In this document: piece after piece, positions 31,098 to 42,604 of the stretch
Position numbering within the stretch: position 1 is the first letter of the stretch
Layout: each line of letters starts with the position of its first letter
NCBI GenBank assembly: GCA_009746045.1
Contig: RPFO01000041.1
Location: 8,369,841 to 8,433,840, forward strand
DNA from: Mesostigma viride
Lineage: Eukaryota; Streptophyta; Mesostigmatophyceae; Mesostigmatales; Mesostigmataceae
Length of the DNA: 64,000 nt
Direction of reading: 5' to 3'
Notes under the pieces: generated by a model
What the model was told of the DNA's origin: nothing
Databases searched by the model: none
Seen by the model: only the letters and a program-made list of their open reading frames with translations
Program-made: the position numbers and the translations under genes

Positions 31098-32936
31098 GTG
31101 AATAGCACGCCTGCGCCCCCCGCCCCAGCATTCGACATCTTCCCCGTAGCTATGGAGACCGCCACGACACTTGCCGCCCCAGAAACCCGCTCGCTGGAAG
31201 ACGTTCTTGCCGCAGCCAGCCCTCTCGTCGGCACCGCTCCCGCCGCTCCCAAGAAGCCGCGTACCACGGAAATCACTTCCATGGCCGTCGAGGCTACCCC
31301 CACGCCTGCCAACCCACCGCCTTCACCGTCTGCTTTAACCAAATACACGAGCCTTGGCACCCGCCTGGAACCGGCCGACTTTGGGGCATTTTTCACCATG
31401 CCGGTCGACGACGTGCTGCAAATCCTCAAATTCCGATACGACGCCGACGACATCATCCGCCACCCCAAGACCGGCGCGGCTGTGCCTGACGGCCCCGCTG
31501 AGTGGCGGAATTGGGAAGACGACCAGCTACGCACCTCCTGCCTCTTGACATGCTGCCCTGAACTCTGCAAACCGCTGGCGACCATCGCGGCCGCATCCGA
31601 CACCTCGGCCGATGCCGACACCCCTGCCGGCGCAGCCGACTCCACTGAGCTGCAGGCGCTCACCTCTGAGCTCAAGTCTGTGCAAGGTGCGCTCAAGTCT
31701 TTGGCTGCTAACTCTGCTGTTACCCAAGCCACATTGCTGGAATTAAAGGCGGCCATGGCCACCTCCCCCCCCAAGCGGGTCACGTTCGCGGATGCGGCGG
31801 GGAAGAACCTGGATGCCATAGTCGCCCAGGCGGCTAAGTCGGCTGCCACCGCAGTCGCGTCACAGAATGTGGCTCAGCTCCGCCAACGCAATATCATTCT
31901 CAAGGATTTTGAGAAGGGCAAGCATGACACCGCAAAAGCACTTACCGCGGCCTTGCGGGGCCCCGCGTTCTTGGGGGTGCTGCAGCTGAGCCATCACGTG
32001 ACCATTGAAAGGGCCATTCGCCTGCCAGGCCCAGCTGGCCTGGTTTTGGTCACCATGGCCACCGTGAACGACCAGAAACGGGTCATGGGCGCCCGTCGCC
32101 TGCTCAAGGGCAGCCCCATCAGCATGGACGAGGACTACACCCCTGCACAGCTGGCGGCAAGGAGCAAGCTCTGGAATCACGCGAAGGTCGTGGACATCAG
32201 GCAGGGGTACGTACCGGGGGGGAAGCGTGTGCAGATGCGTCAAGCGGCATGCAAGCGGCAGGCTCGCATCCTACGCTTGCAGGACAAAATAAATGCGATG
32301 AAAAGCACTATTTCTACCGCTTCCCTTCCCCCCTCCGTTTCACCCCCACCTCCACCCCCCGCCGCATCCACCCCCATCATCCATCGTCGTTCTCCCCTGG
32401 TGGGCCAGCAGGCATCCTTGGCCCTTGCCACTTTCAACACCCGCACATTGCTAGCAGATGACGACCATAGCTGCCGGGTAGAGGAGCTAGTCGCATTTTG
32501 CATTGCACATCGTGTATCTATTCTCGGTGTGCAGGAGCACCGTCGCCAGGTGCCATTTGGCACGGTGAGCACTAACCGCCTTGCAGGCGGTTGGCGTTTC
32601 TACTTCGCTGGAAGTGGGACGCCAGGCCAAGGTGGTGTTGGTCTTTTGTGTTCGCCGTTGGCAGTTGCTAGCCTCAGTATGCTTAAGTTCCTAACACCAC
32701 GCCTTATGGTAGCACATTTCACCTCCGTCGAGGGGCGGTCTAAGCACCACCTCACGGTGGGGGTGGGCTATGCACCCCATAGTGGTCTACCTGAGTCGGA
32801 GCGCAAGGAGTTCTTCGAATCCTTGCATAGCCTTGAGGGGGTCACTCCGGCCCGCCACTTTTTGGTTATGCTGCTCGACGCCAATGCCACGCTCCCCGTG
32901 GGCACTGCTGGCATGCAGCCGCTTTGCGCCTGCTGA
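31098..32936 (+). pseudogene. LINE ORF1-like region fused to start of APE endonuclease
   Basis: 612 residues. The first about 330 are Ala/Pro-rich with an ORF1-type block (DEDYTPAQLAARSKLW). A proline-rich linker (about 405-430) leads to an apurinic-endonuclease-like domain: LALATFNTRTLL, ILGVQEHR (catalytic Glu), VGVGYAPHS and LVMLLDANA. It is cut off after this by a frame change near 32,890, and the rest of the domain is in the next frame. APE nicks target DNA for target-primed reverse transcription. The first Met (NSTPAPPAP) is taken from the open frame; the true start could be MetGlu at 31,152. Confidence 0.7.
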
Positions 32937-33735
32937 CACTACTGCCAACGACAACACTCCCCTGTTTTCTGCCTTTTTGCGGGATAGCGGGATGGTTGCT
33001 GTCAACTGCCACTTCCAACGTCCCTCACAGGACTTGGTCACTTTTCGTGGCCCTAACGGCCGTCAGGCCTGTTTGGACTACGTGGTGGTACGGCAGTCCA
33101 GGTGCACCTCGGTCCTGGACACCCGAGTGTTTGACACGCACACGGTGTGCTCTGACCACCGGTTGGTGCGCGCGACCCTTCGGCTCCTGTTCCACGTCCC
33201 CGCGCGCCGCGCCCCAGTGGTCCGCCCTGACTGGTCTGCTCTACGTCCGGTCAAGGGAGATCCTGAGGACTGGACGGACGCCGAACACGAGCGGAACCGG
33301 TGCCGACGGGAGTGCCTGTCGGCCCTGGACGCCCGGGCGGACGCCGACGAGCTGGACAAGGGTGCCCCCAACGCCGCCATTTTTGCGGGCTTTGCGGCCC
33401 GTGCCCCGTTGCTGGCGGCCCGGCACCTGCCGGCCATGCCCCGCCGCCGCCCCGGCCCGCTCTACCGCCAGGACCCCAAGGTCTTGGCCGCCCGGCACCG
33501 CCTCAAGCGTAACCGGGACCCGCTGCAGAAACCAGTGCTCAAGGCCGCCCTCGTGGAGGCCTACGAGCACGCTCAGGACGCGGAGGCGGCCCAGTGCATC
33601 GCGGATGCCAATTTAGGCCTGCCAGGCTCGCAAACAGGGCAAGGACATGTGGTACCACCTCGACCGGCTCGGTGGCCGGCGGCAGCGCACCCCGGTGGAG
33701 CACACGTGGGACGGCACGGCGCCGGTCAGCCTTGA
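32770..33735 (+). pseudogene. LINE APE endonuclease C-terminal part and linker
   Basis: After an overlap with the preceding frame, this frame continues the endonuclease from about residue 55: LVTFRGPNGRQACLDYVVVR and CSDHRLVRATL, where SDH is the catalytic Asp-His pair of the exonuclease-endonuclease-phosphatase fold. A long linker with an Arg/Ala-rich part follows up to the RT. Frame changes at both ends show decay or sequencing indels. Confidence 0.7.
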
Positions 33736-33767
33736 CCGCTGGTTGGCCCACAATGTTTCCTTGACCG

Positions 33768-34724
33768 GTGGGGCTCGCGCCCCCCCTCCGCCGCTTCACC
33801 CCGAGACGGCCGCCCGCCTCGGGGTCAACTGCCGGACCCCCGCCGCCGCCAGCGCCCCCCTCCTCGGCCGCGGACTACCAAGTCCCCGCCTTGCAGGAGG
33901 GCTGCCTTGCCAGTGACGACATCGTCCCCCCCTTCACTTTGAAGGAATTGGACGGCGCCCTTGCTCGCCTGCGGTACGATGCGGCGGTCGGTGCTGACCA
34001 CCTTTCTGCTGAGCTGCTGAAGACCCCTGATCTGGCGGTTAGGGATCTTCTGCTGGCGTTCTGCACCCGTGTTCTGCTTTCTGACGAGCCTCCGCCTGCT
34101 GAGTGGCAGACGGCCATCCGCGTCATGCTGTACAAGAAGGGCTCTGCTGCTGACCCCGGTAACTACAGGGGTGTCTGTCTCCAGAGCGCCGCGCTGAAGG
34201 TCTTCATGCGCATGATGCTGCACAGGCTCCGCGCCGCGCTGGACCCCCACCTGGGTGAGTCTCAGATGGGTTTCCGTCGTGGTCGTAACACTGTCATGGC
34301 TGTGTTTGTCGCGCGCCGGTTGATGGAGGAGGTGCGTCGCCTTCCCCCTGACAGTTTGCCGCTGGTCTTCATTTTTGTTGACTATATCAAGGCCTTTGAC
34401 ACGGTCCTATGGGAGGCTCTTTGGGCCATCCTAGCTCTGGATCGAGTGCCACCTGCGTTTATTGCTGCCATTCGCCGACTGTATGAGGGCTCACAGGCAG
34501 TAGTGCGGACTGCGGAAGGCACCACCCCACCATTCCCCCTTCACCACGGGGTGTGGCAAGGTTGTGTCCTGTCCCCATACCTGTTCATTATTGTCGTGGA
34601 TCACGTCATGCGCCGAGCACGTGCGCGCTTTACTGCTCTTAAGGGGTTCGAGCCAGGCTTGGACATCCTTAACGAGAAAGAGCATGGAGGGGTAATCGAC
34701 CTGGTTACCGCCTGGCCGACCTGA
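33768..34724 (+). pseudogene. LINE reverse transcriptase, fingers and palm
   Basis: 318 residues with non-LTR RT motifs in order: GADHLSAELL, LYKKGSAADPGNYRGVCL, GFRRGRNTV, FIFVDYIKAFDTV (catalytic Asp), LYEGSQAVV and GVWQGCVLSPYLFIIV. The frame is lost just before the YADD box, which follows in the next frame at about 34,724-34,738. Confidence 0.8.
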
Positions 34725-35590
34725 TTTATGCGGATGACACCACCCTCATCGCGCGCCCCGAGCACATTCAGACCTGGCTGGACTGTCTGGGCCTGGAGGC
34801 GAGCGCGGTGGGGTTGGAGATTAGTGTCAAAACTGTGGCGATGGTGATTGGGGCCTCCAGTACACCGCCGCTGCCGCGCCTGCTCGACGGGACGACGGTC
34901 CCGTTCCGCGATCGCTTCAAGCTGTTAGGGAGCTGGCTCCCTGACACCGCCGACGATGTGGACACCCGCATCGGCCTGGCCTGGGCTAGGCTTCGTTCGC
35001 TCAACACCTACTGGCGCTCCAAGGGCCTGGGCGACCACCGCAAGCGCATGCTCTTCAAGGTCCTCGTCCTTACGGTGCTCACGTATGGCGCCGAGGCGTG
35101 GACAATCACACCCACACTGGCAGCTAGGCTAGACGGCACAGTTTACAGGATGCTCCGACAGGTCCTGAACGTAGGGTTTTCCAAGCGCCCGTCCTCAGAG
35201 TCTTTGTATCAGGGCATGCCTCGTATTTCGGACGAGATTAGACAGCGTAGGATAGCATTTGTAGGACACCTTGCTCGCACTAGCCAGGTCGACACCGCCC
35301 TCGGTCTGGCAGGCCCCCAGCGGCTTGGCCAGCCAGGACGGCACATTCTGACCTGGCCTGGCCCCAAGGACATTCCCAAAAAGGTAGGGAAACATGTCAC
35401 GAACTACGTACAGATGTTGCTGGATGACCTACTGGTCCCAGCCCAATTTGAATACCGCATCCACTCTCTCTCCCTTCTTTGGACTGCCATGCAGAACAAG
35501 ACGCGGTGGAAGAGGATTGTCAAGGCTCACACGCCCGACCCTGTGGGCAAACCACCTCCCCCCAAGCGGAGGAGGCGTTTTGATGAGTAG
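34703..35590 (+). pseudogene. LINE reverse transcriptase, catalytic YADD to C-terminus
   Basis: The frame contains LIYADDTTLIA ahead of its first Met (34,808), so the Met start is not real. It continues with FKLLGSWLPDTADDVDTRI, VLTYGAEAWTITPT, LYQGMPRISDEIRQRRIAFVGHLART and a basic end before TAG. The C-terminal block is typical of jockey/CR1/I-like LINEs. No RNase H or zf-RVT motif is visible. Confidence 0.8.
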
Positions 35591-35741
35591 GGTAGTTAGG
35601 ATTTTTCTAGCTAGATTAGAGTTAGGTTAGTTCGATTACGCGGCTCCTTCCATCCCACCCATCCATTAAGGAATATGTGCTACATGATCTCCCAACGGAG
35701 GCATGTTATAATTTAATTTTATTTTATTTTATTTTATTCCC
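35591..35741 (+). repeat. LINE 3' end with CCAAC hairpin and (TTTTA)n tail
   Basis: The hairpin CATGATCTCC / CAAC / GGAGGCATG at about 35,683-35,705 is followed by AATTTAATTTTATTTTATTTT to about 35,738, which marks the 3' terminus of the LINE that starts near 31 kb. Confidence 0.7.
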
Positions 35742-36292
35742 CTAGGCGGGGGCGTCTGGAGTCGCTGGGGCCGCGGTGGTCGAGGGGGTCGCGTGCCAGG
35801 GCTTGTGGCCGACGTAGATGGCCGCCCCCTTCCAGTACACCGGCTGGCCCGCCTTGGTCTGCCGGAGCTGGAGGTAGGTCGGCCATAGCTCCCGTCGCCG
35901 TTGTTGCTGCGCCAGGGTCAAGTCGTCGTCCACGGTGAAGTGAGTCTTCTCGAGCCGCTTGCGGCGTCTGAGAAACGAAATCTTGTCCGCTGGGCTCTCA
36001 AAGATGAGAAGAAGCGGAGGTGCCCCTGCCTTACCCCGCGCGCGGGGGAGGCGGTGGGCGGTCAGCTTAATCTCACCTAGGAGGCCCATGCAATCAAGGA
36101 TTTTGCTCTCAAACGCACGTGCAAGCTTCTCGGAATTCTCATCTTCCTCCATGTCGAAGTTCTTGAGTATATGGCGTTGAGGCTGCGCTTGGCGAGCTCG
36201 GCCTCCTCGCGGAGGTCAAGCGTCTGCCGCTGGAGCTGGGCTGCGACGGCGGAGGTGGGCACACATATTGTCCAAAAACCAAATGTCCTCAT
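35742..36292 (-). pseudogene. LINE ORF1-like protein, minus strand
   Basis: The 136-residue frame at 35742-36152 has RRKRLEKTHFTVDDDLTLAQQQRRRELWPTY and a VYWKGAAIYVG end, parallel to the 14479 ORF. A second frame (36077-36292) supplies a coiled-coil-like start (AAQLQRQTLDLREEAELAKRS), so there is one frame change. Coiled coil followed by a basic RNA-binding domain is the usual LINE ORF1 plan. It abuts the 3' tail of the plus-strand LINE tail to tail. Part of its end (35739-35865) recurs at 38,150-38,275. Confidence 0.6.
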
Positions 36293-36303
36293 TTGAGGAC
36301 ATA
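36284..36303. repeat. Imperfect 20-bp palindrome (ATGTCCTCAT-type)
   Basis: ATGTCCTCAT followed by TTGAGGACAT, one mismatch from a perfect palindrome; a third related half-site (AGTCCTCGTTTGAG) follows. A perfect version lies at 38,001-38,020. Confidence 0.7.
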
Positions 36304-38000
36304 GTCCTCGTTTGAGACGGGGGGGGTCAGGGGGGCGGTTTTGGCGCCAAAGTTGGTCCTGAGGATCCCTGGTGGGTTTTGGCGCGAAACTGGGATAGGT
36401 ACTGAGCGCGCCAAGCCCCCGGGGTCGACAGGGGCCGACCGTACCTGGAAAATATGAGGCGAGGAAAAGTACCTACTACAGCAAGAACGTTGCAATGTAA
36501 TCGAGCATTTTGTCGAGTGACGGCTATGGGGTCGTTCCAGTTCTGAGGCTTGCCTGAACGTTATAGGCCATTATTTTGCCCCGAATGAAGACAGAACTTT
36601 AGATCATCATCTAGTCATTTCGAAGATGCTGCTTTTGACGTGCAGGTGCTTTGTATATGTCGAAAATATTGTTCATGAACGGATTTTGGCATCGTTGAAG
36701 AAAATCTGGAAGCTACGTAGATGGCATGATAGGTCAGTATGCAGTTCGGTTTTACAATTTCTTTTTCCGCCCAGTAGCTGCGGATATCGCGAGTATGGGT
36801 TATGGTACGCTTCTGGGTTAATGGGCGACCCGGGCAACAGAGAGACCTGGGCAGTTAGATGGGTCAAAGAGTCTCCATTTTTTCGTCGTGATATCGCAGT
36901 CACGCCTGGCGAAAACCACGGCGAGCGCGAGCCATATTTTACTTTTGCCGCAAGGCTGGGTGCTTCCCGGGCGTCACCGTCCTTTAATATATATTTCTTG
37001 AGCTGTCCCGCGCAGCTGGCGGCCTGGGCGCACGTCAAGAACAAGGTTCCGGATGTCATCCGCAACCGCATCGTTCTAAATAAGCGTGTCAAGAGTATCG
37101 TAGCTTATAACCCCCGCAGACTTAATGATTCCGGTTCTTTTCAATGCCCAACGTCGTGGTTGTGATTACGCCTATGTCCGGGGAACTTAAAGGAAGTTTG
37201 CTGGGTAATGCTTTCTTTTCCCGTGGTGTCACTGAAAAGGTAAACGGCCTTGCGTCGTCAAAACAGCAGCAAGTAGAAGTCACTGTGCTTAGTTGCAATG
37301 TGGTAGTTTGATTTAACACATATACTGCCTTGTTGCTGAAAACTTTTTCAAGGCTTGCTGGGATGTTGCCCATATGTTTCTAACGCTTAACCTCATGTCC
37401 AAGTGAGCTAGACTGGCTTGGAAACTTGAGCTTTTCATGCTTACATTGTGCTTGTATTGCTATTTGTGCCTCTTTGCAGTATCTGCTTCATATATGATTG
37501 AAGGCTTCAGCATCATTGTCGAGCACCGTGGTGGCAGCCAAGCCTCCAATAACGATCACAGACCTAACCTTGGCAAGTATTTGCTTCTTATTTCATTCTT
37601 TGGATTGAGCTAGCTTTGAGCTAGCTTTACACCTGCTATTTGGCCTGCACCATGGTCCCTGGCTGCCAGTTACATTTTGTGCCCCCCCCGGCAGGCTGCA
37701 GGGTCTAGGATAGCGAGGGTGTAATGTAGACATGTTGTGGGCACCTTGGGTGCATTTTCAGGACCAGCCATGACCTGGCCCTGCCTTCTTTCTGGGCATA
37801 TTTTTGACTTGAGTGCTTGTTGGTCACTCGCGTAGCGACCCCCCTGCATTCATAAATCGTAAACAATTATACAATGAGCATATTTCATGGATGTTAAGCA
37901 TTGCTACTCTTGAACATATCATAAATGAACATGGTTCCATGCCGTACCCATGGATATGTTGAAATGTGTGAGTTATTACAAATGGTATCCATGCTTAAAA
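36304..38000. other. Region between two palindromes, no supported gene
   Basis: The longest frame, 36626-37165 (179 residues, plus), has no recognisable domain, uneven composition and no neighbours, so I do not call it a gene. The stretch could be a non-autonomous DNA element bounded by the palindromes, but no target duplication was recognised. Confidence 0.4.
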
Positions 38001-38020
38001 ATGTCCTCATATGAGGACAT
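38001..38020. repeat. Perfect 20-bp palindrome
   Basis: ATGTCCTCAT followed by its exact reverse complement ATGAGGACAT. Near-identical to the palindrome at 36,284. Confidence 0.8.
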
Positions 38021-38076
38021 TTTCTTGGTGATTAGACAATATACACGACTAATTAATGTTCATAAGTCAGCCTTTA

Positions 38077-38276
38077 TAGTGCCTGTAGTAGGCGTGCATC
38101 AGTGTACAAGGCCGCTGTCTAACTATTCTACACTACTACTGCTGTATTCCCCTAAGCTGGGGGCGTCTGGAGTCGCTGGAGCCGCGGTGGTCGCTGGGGT
38201 CGCGTGCCAGGGCTTGTGGCCGACGTAGACGGCCGCCCCCTTCCAGTACACCGGCTGTCCCGCCTTGGTCTGTTTA
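38077..38276 (-). repeat. Fragment of LINE ORF1-like element with shared border module
   Basis: 38,077-38,153 matches 30,795-30,870; 38,150-38,276 matches 35,739-35,865 (end of the minus-strand ORF1-like gene). The two modules are adjacent here but apart elsewhere, so this copy shows that they belong to one element or were brought together by insertion. Confidence 0.65.
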
Positions 38277-39357
38277 GAGACTACCATCCCCTGGGGAGGG
38301 GGAGGAGTGCTGCGTGCCCGACCCTTGGAACAGGCGCAACAATGGAATAAATTATGTATTTTGGCTTGTTGTCATAGTCCGTAGGACTTTGGGACTCATT
38401 TCGGAACTTAATTTGGGAGTTGTCCCTTGGTCAGGACTTTTGTATGGAATTATGATAGTTTGTGTGATTCGGACTAGTTATTTTGGGCCTAGGCTGATGT
38501 GTGAGATCTTCTAGTAGGGGCCGGTGCAGTCGCGCCGCGCTGCGTACTTTATAGCTGGTTGAGACCTTGTACTCATGCGTGGATTCTGTAAGCGAGGGTC
38601 GATGTCGACCCGAGGATCTTGTGTGGACTGTTTCGGAATTCTCTGCTGGAAGATCGGCACCATGTTGGCGCCACTTGCCAGCTTGGTGGCAGGTCTAGGT
38701 GAAATTGGTCCGAGGACGAGAGTCTCGTCCTCTTGGCTTGATGAATGTTAAGTGCATGCGATGAAGCCTACACATTAAACCTGGGGCAACTATCCATTTG
38801 TAATTGGTCTTGCTAGCGGCATTATAAGTGTGTATGAATTAGCTTGGCATCAAGTCGCGGTGCCAGATATCTCACGACCCCAGTCGTGAAGCGCAATCTG
38901 CATTAGGCCACCTTGATTCTTCCTATTACCGGCATAGGTGATCTTTCGCGACGTAGCTCAGGTTTAGGTGTAAATCTGGGTTCGTTACACTGGTTATCGG
39001 AGGTTTGTGTTGCTGGCAAGGTTAGGTAACTCTCGCAGAGAGAGCTAGTGTAGCCAGTTAGGAAGACCAAGGCGGAGCTTGGTGTAGATAGAGGTTCCAT
39101 ATTCAACGACCGCTGGACAGGTCGGCGGCAATCCCGCAAGGGATTCAACGACGACCTAGACGGCGAGTGGCCAGTAAGGAATACTCGGCGGGGTCAGCAG
39201 CGATCCCGTGGTGTTGGGCTGTCGACGGTAGCGGCTAAAGCCCCAGTTTTCAACGACACCCGGTGGCGGCCAGAGCTCCGGCTTTCAACGACACCAGATG
39301 GCGGCCAGAACTCAGGGTTTTCAACGATACTGACGGCAGTAAGGCATCGGTAAAGCA
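38277..39357. other. Unassigned region
   Basis: No convincing protein. The right part (39,090-39,340) repeats the motif TTTCAACGACACC or TTCAACGAC five or six times at irregular spacing. It might be an LTR remnant, but no matching partner exists in the window. Confidence 0.4.
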
Positions 39358-39533
39358 ATATATATATATATATTCATTGAGATATATATATATTAAAAAT
39401 ATAATTACTTACAGCAGAGTGAAATCACTCAAACCAAAGCAAACGCCCAGCTATAAACCTATATACAGAGCCATGTCAAAGCTCTATACTACGAAGTACG
39501 ATAAGACCAATGGAAACGCCTAACGGGAGGAAC

Positions 39534-41744
39534 CTAATAGCCCTGCTGCACCGCAAAATCAGCCCGCGTACGGCGGAGCATGATGTCCGCCATGGCCCGA
39601 GTCAGCGCCACCGACAAGCGCTGACGCCAATATGACGTCCAGGTCCGCGCCGACCATGGGGCCCGCTGGCCCTCCAGGTCCAGCCGGTCCTCCCGGAGCC
39701 GGCAACACTCCTTGAAGAAGGCGGAGGTCAGGGGCCCCATGGCCCCAAACTCCTCCAGGACAAAGGGCACCACACGATGGTGCCCGACGTCGCCGTAGGC
39801 CAGGAGCTTGGCCCGCTCCGCCCGGTCCGCCGTGTAACCTGCCGTGAGGGAGGCCCCAGCCACGTGGCTAAGAGCCAAGGGCCGCGCCACCGAAACGTCA
39901 ATAAGCAGATGCCGGCCACCCCCCTCAAAGTCCAGCACCACGATGTCAGGCCGGTGGTTGGGGGAATAGAAGGCAGCGCCATCCGCATCCTCGGACCGGA
40001 TGTTCGCGTGGGGGAAAACCGACCGAATCATGGCGAGCACCACCGTCAGGAGGACAGTGTGCAAATACAAATACCAATTCTGATTCTGTTGGCCCCCCAT
40101 GCAGGCAAGGTAGTGAGTCCCCGTGGGATCCAGCGGCTGCCCACAGCTACCACAAGGCCGCCCGGCCGGAACAAGAGGCTGCGGGGCAAATAGCTGGTGC
40201 CGGAGCGCCACCGAGTAGTGGCTGGGAGCCAAGGCGAATGGGGGGGCCATGGGAAGAGCACGAAGGTACGCCGAGCCCACACTCCGCAAGGAAAGCGAGA
40301 ACAGCCACGCACGTCCCTGGGCGTTGAGGTCCGCGAAAAGAGCAATCCAATCAGCCGTGTGCAGAATACCCGCGTAGGTTTTCTGGTGTTTATCGATGAC
40401 GCGAGCAGGGAATGCGGCGGGAGATTGAACGGAGGCGACCGAGGGAGTGCCGCGAGGGAGGTGGCGCTGTACCGCCTGAGCGGCACGGACGGGAGAACAG
40501 GCCTGCTGGATCTCAGCATAGGCCTCCTGGATGGCGGTGACGAAGGGCAAAGGGCTGCTGGGGTCCAGGAGGTCAGGCGCTGCCGTTGCCAAAAGGGGCA
40601 GGAGCCGGCAGCTTTCCGCCCACGACTGAGCGACGGAGCCCAAAAAGGCTGCTGGGGCCAGCCGGGCGGCACGAGTCAGACCGCAGCCACCCATCCGTGC
40701 AGGCAGGGAGGCAATGCGAATAGCATGTGGCGGGAGGTCGGGGCCCGGGACCAGCTGCGCCAAGGCCGACTGGATGCGTTCGTCGTGGCCCTCGGCGGCC
40801 AGCCGGACCTGAGACGGAAGAGCGCCCCGGAGCCAGTGAACGACGCGAGGGTGAGCGCAAAACCACAGAAGCAGACCCTTGGTCTGCGAATCATGAAGGC
40901 GCGCAATCAAGGGCAGTACCTCAGTGCGTGCCTCGAGGGCGGCCCGCAGAGCATCGATGACAAACGCGGGGTCGCCAACCGGAACGCCGAGGACATCCAA
41001 CCCATGGAGGCGCTCGTCCCGGCCCAAGAGCTGGGGCGGAAAGCCGGAGCAATCACCTTGGGGCGAGTACACCGCGCACTTGGCAAGGGTCAACTGGAGG
41101 TTGATGTCGGCCACCGCGGTCTGCAGTGCCAGCAGAGCCGCGGTGGTGTCCGGCACAGGGCCCAGCAGGTAGATATCATCCAAGTAGGCCTGAATAGCGA
41201 CCGCCGGGTGGGCAGCATGGACCGCTTGGAGGCAACCCTGGAGGGGGGCGGCAAAGTACAGGGGTCCCAGGGGGTCCCCTTGCTGGGTGCCCGACCGCGA
41301 CAGCAGGCCGCCGCGAGTGCCGTCCTCCATGATGTGAACCAGTTGGCCGGGCTGGCCGTAGCACACGGCTGTCCAAGCGTACAAGTCCTCGAAGGACTCC
41401 ATGACGGCCGCAAACATGCTGGCGCGGGACAGACTGTTGAACGCGTTGTGGCAGTCGACCTTGACGACAGCGTGGGTGGGGTGGGCCTCGAGGTAGGCCT
41501 GCACCGAATGGATGAGGATATCCGCCCCGCCTGGAGTCGTCACCCCCAGCTGGGCCGCCACCGAGGTCTCACCCGCTGCGAGGGGCGGGCAGAAAAAGGC
41601 ACGGAGCTCGGGCGCCTTTTGGCGGCAGATCACTTTGCCCACGAGCTTGCGGAGCACCTCACCGCAGGCGATCGGGCGCACCTTGCCCTCGGGGGGGGCA
41701 AGACACCCTTGAGCAGAGCGAGGAGGCGAGCGCCCGCTAACCAC
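39534..41744 (-). CDS. LINE RT palm and restriction-like endonuclease
   Basis: 736 residues. RT: VRPIACGEVLRKLVGK, VVKVDCHNAFNSLSR (motif A Asp), SRSGTQQGDPLGPLYFA (motif B), IQAYLDDIYLLG (motif C with YLDD). C-terminal region: ACMGGQQNQNW with Cys/His residues, and then HRPDIVVLDFEGGGRHLLIDVSVARPL, the PD...D core of the restriction-like endonuclease of R2/RLE LINEs, which nicks one target strand. WSARTWTSYWRQRLSVALTR ends the protein. The first Met is not the true start. Confidence 0.85.
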   Translation of the reverse strand: MVSGRSPPRSAQGCLAPPEGKVRPIACGEVLRKLVGKVICRQKAPELRAFFCPPLAAGETSVAAQLGVTTPGGADILIHSVQAYLEAHPTHAVVKVDCHNAFNSLSRASMFAAVMESFEDLYAWTAVCYGQPGQLVHIMEDGTRGGLLSRSGTQQGDPLGPLYFAAPLQGCLQAVHAAHPAVAIQAYLDDIYLLGPVPDTTAALLALQTAVADINLQLTLAKCAVYSPQGDCSGFPPQLLGRDERLHGLDVLGVPVGDPAFVIDALRAALEARTEVLPLIARLHDSQTKGLLLWFCAHPRVVHWLRGALPSQVRLAAEGHDERIQSALAQLVPGPDLPPHAIRIASLPARMGGCGLTRAARLAPAAFLGSVAQSWAESCRLLPLLATAAPDLLDPSSPLPFVTAIQEAYAEIQQACSPVRAAQAVQRHLPRGTPSVASVQSPAAFPARVIDKHQKTYAGILHTADWIALFADLNAQGRAWLFSLSLRSVGSAYLRALPMAPPFALAPSHYSVALRHQLFAPQPLVPAGRPCGSCGQPLDPTGTHYLACMGGQQNQNWYLYLHTVLLTVVLAMIRSVFPHANIRSEDADGAAFYSPNHRPDIVVLDFEGGGRHLLIDVSVARPLALSHVAGASLTAGYTADRAERAKLLAYGDVGHHRVVPFVLEEFGAMGPLTSAFFKECCRLREDRLDLEGQRAPWSARTWTSYWRQRLSVALTRAMADIMLRRTRADFAVQQGY

Positions 41745-42604
41745 TCGCGCGCAGCGGGAGGAACGCGACCAGCCGCCAGGTCAATGAGGGTGTCAAAGAG
41801 AATGTCCTCGCCCCCATGCCCCACCAGGACCTCCAAGTGCTCGTAGCGCCAGCCCGACGGCCCGGTAGAGGAAGCCCGCGGGACCTCACGCATCACCTCC
41901 AGGAAGCAGTCGCGGTCCAGCCGGAGGGGGGCCGGCAGGGGGTCCGGCACGGGCAGCTGGAATCCGGGCTCCGCAGGGTGAAGAGCCTCCAAGGCCGCCA
42001 GGGTAGCCGCATTGGCGGGGGCGAGCTTGGCCATTTCCAAGCGGGTCATGGCCCGGCTGAGCTGCCCCTCGCGGACGAGGCGGATGACGTCGGCGGCCAC
42101 CCGCTCGAAGTTGACCTCCCCCGACAGCCGGGCCGTGCGCGGGGGCGGCACGCCAAACAGCCCCTCCCAGTCCCCCTGCAGAAAGCGTCGGCAACGGGCA
42201 ATAACCGCACCCTGGAGGCCGCGCACACCACGCCCGAGAGGGGTGAGGAGCAGGCGGGGGGTCACCATGTGCAGTTTAAAGCCCAGCGGGTCGTCCGGAG
42301 CGGCGTGCATGCGCCGGAGAGAAACGATTGCACATTGCGCGAAAAGGCTACGCGCGCGGTGGGGGAGGTCGGTCAGGGTAGACGTCGGGTTGATGGCGCA
42401 TGCATCCCAGGGGACCGTGTCAAGCCAACGCCAACTGGCCGAGTAGTCGGGCGGCGGGGGCTGGGAGCCGGGGGAGCCGAGGCGGGAGGGGGGGAGGGGG
42501 CCGGGACTGCTGGCCGGTTGAGGGGCCGTTGAGCAACACAGGCGCGCGCGTGCTGAGCGCGCCCGTGAATGGAGTACACCCGCTGGCAGTGAGCTTCCGG
42601 GCAC
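41630..42604 (-). pseudogene. LINE pre-RT region and first RT motifs
   Basis: The frame takes over from the zinc-finger segment with WRWLDTVPWDAC. It includes VNFERVAADVIRLVREGQ and the conserved TGPSGWRYEHLEVL (RT motif 0/1 of the R2/RLE clade), then LLALLKG. It is interrupted at the poly-G run near 41,695, and the RT goes on in the next frame. Confidence 0.75.

Noticed and set aside
36626-37165. 179-residue plus-strand ORF
   Set aside because: No domain, no support from neighbours and mixed composition; kept only as a note in the region between the palindromes.
40197-41846. 549-residue plus-strand ORF
   Set aside because: Antisense shadow of the LINE RT; long only because of high GC third positions on the other strand.
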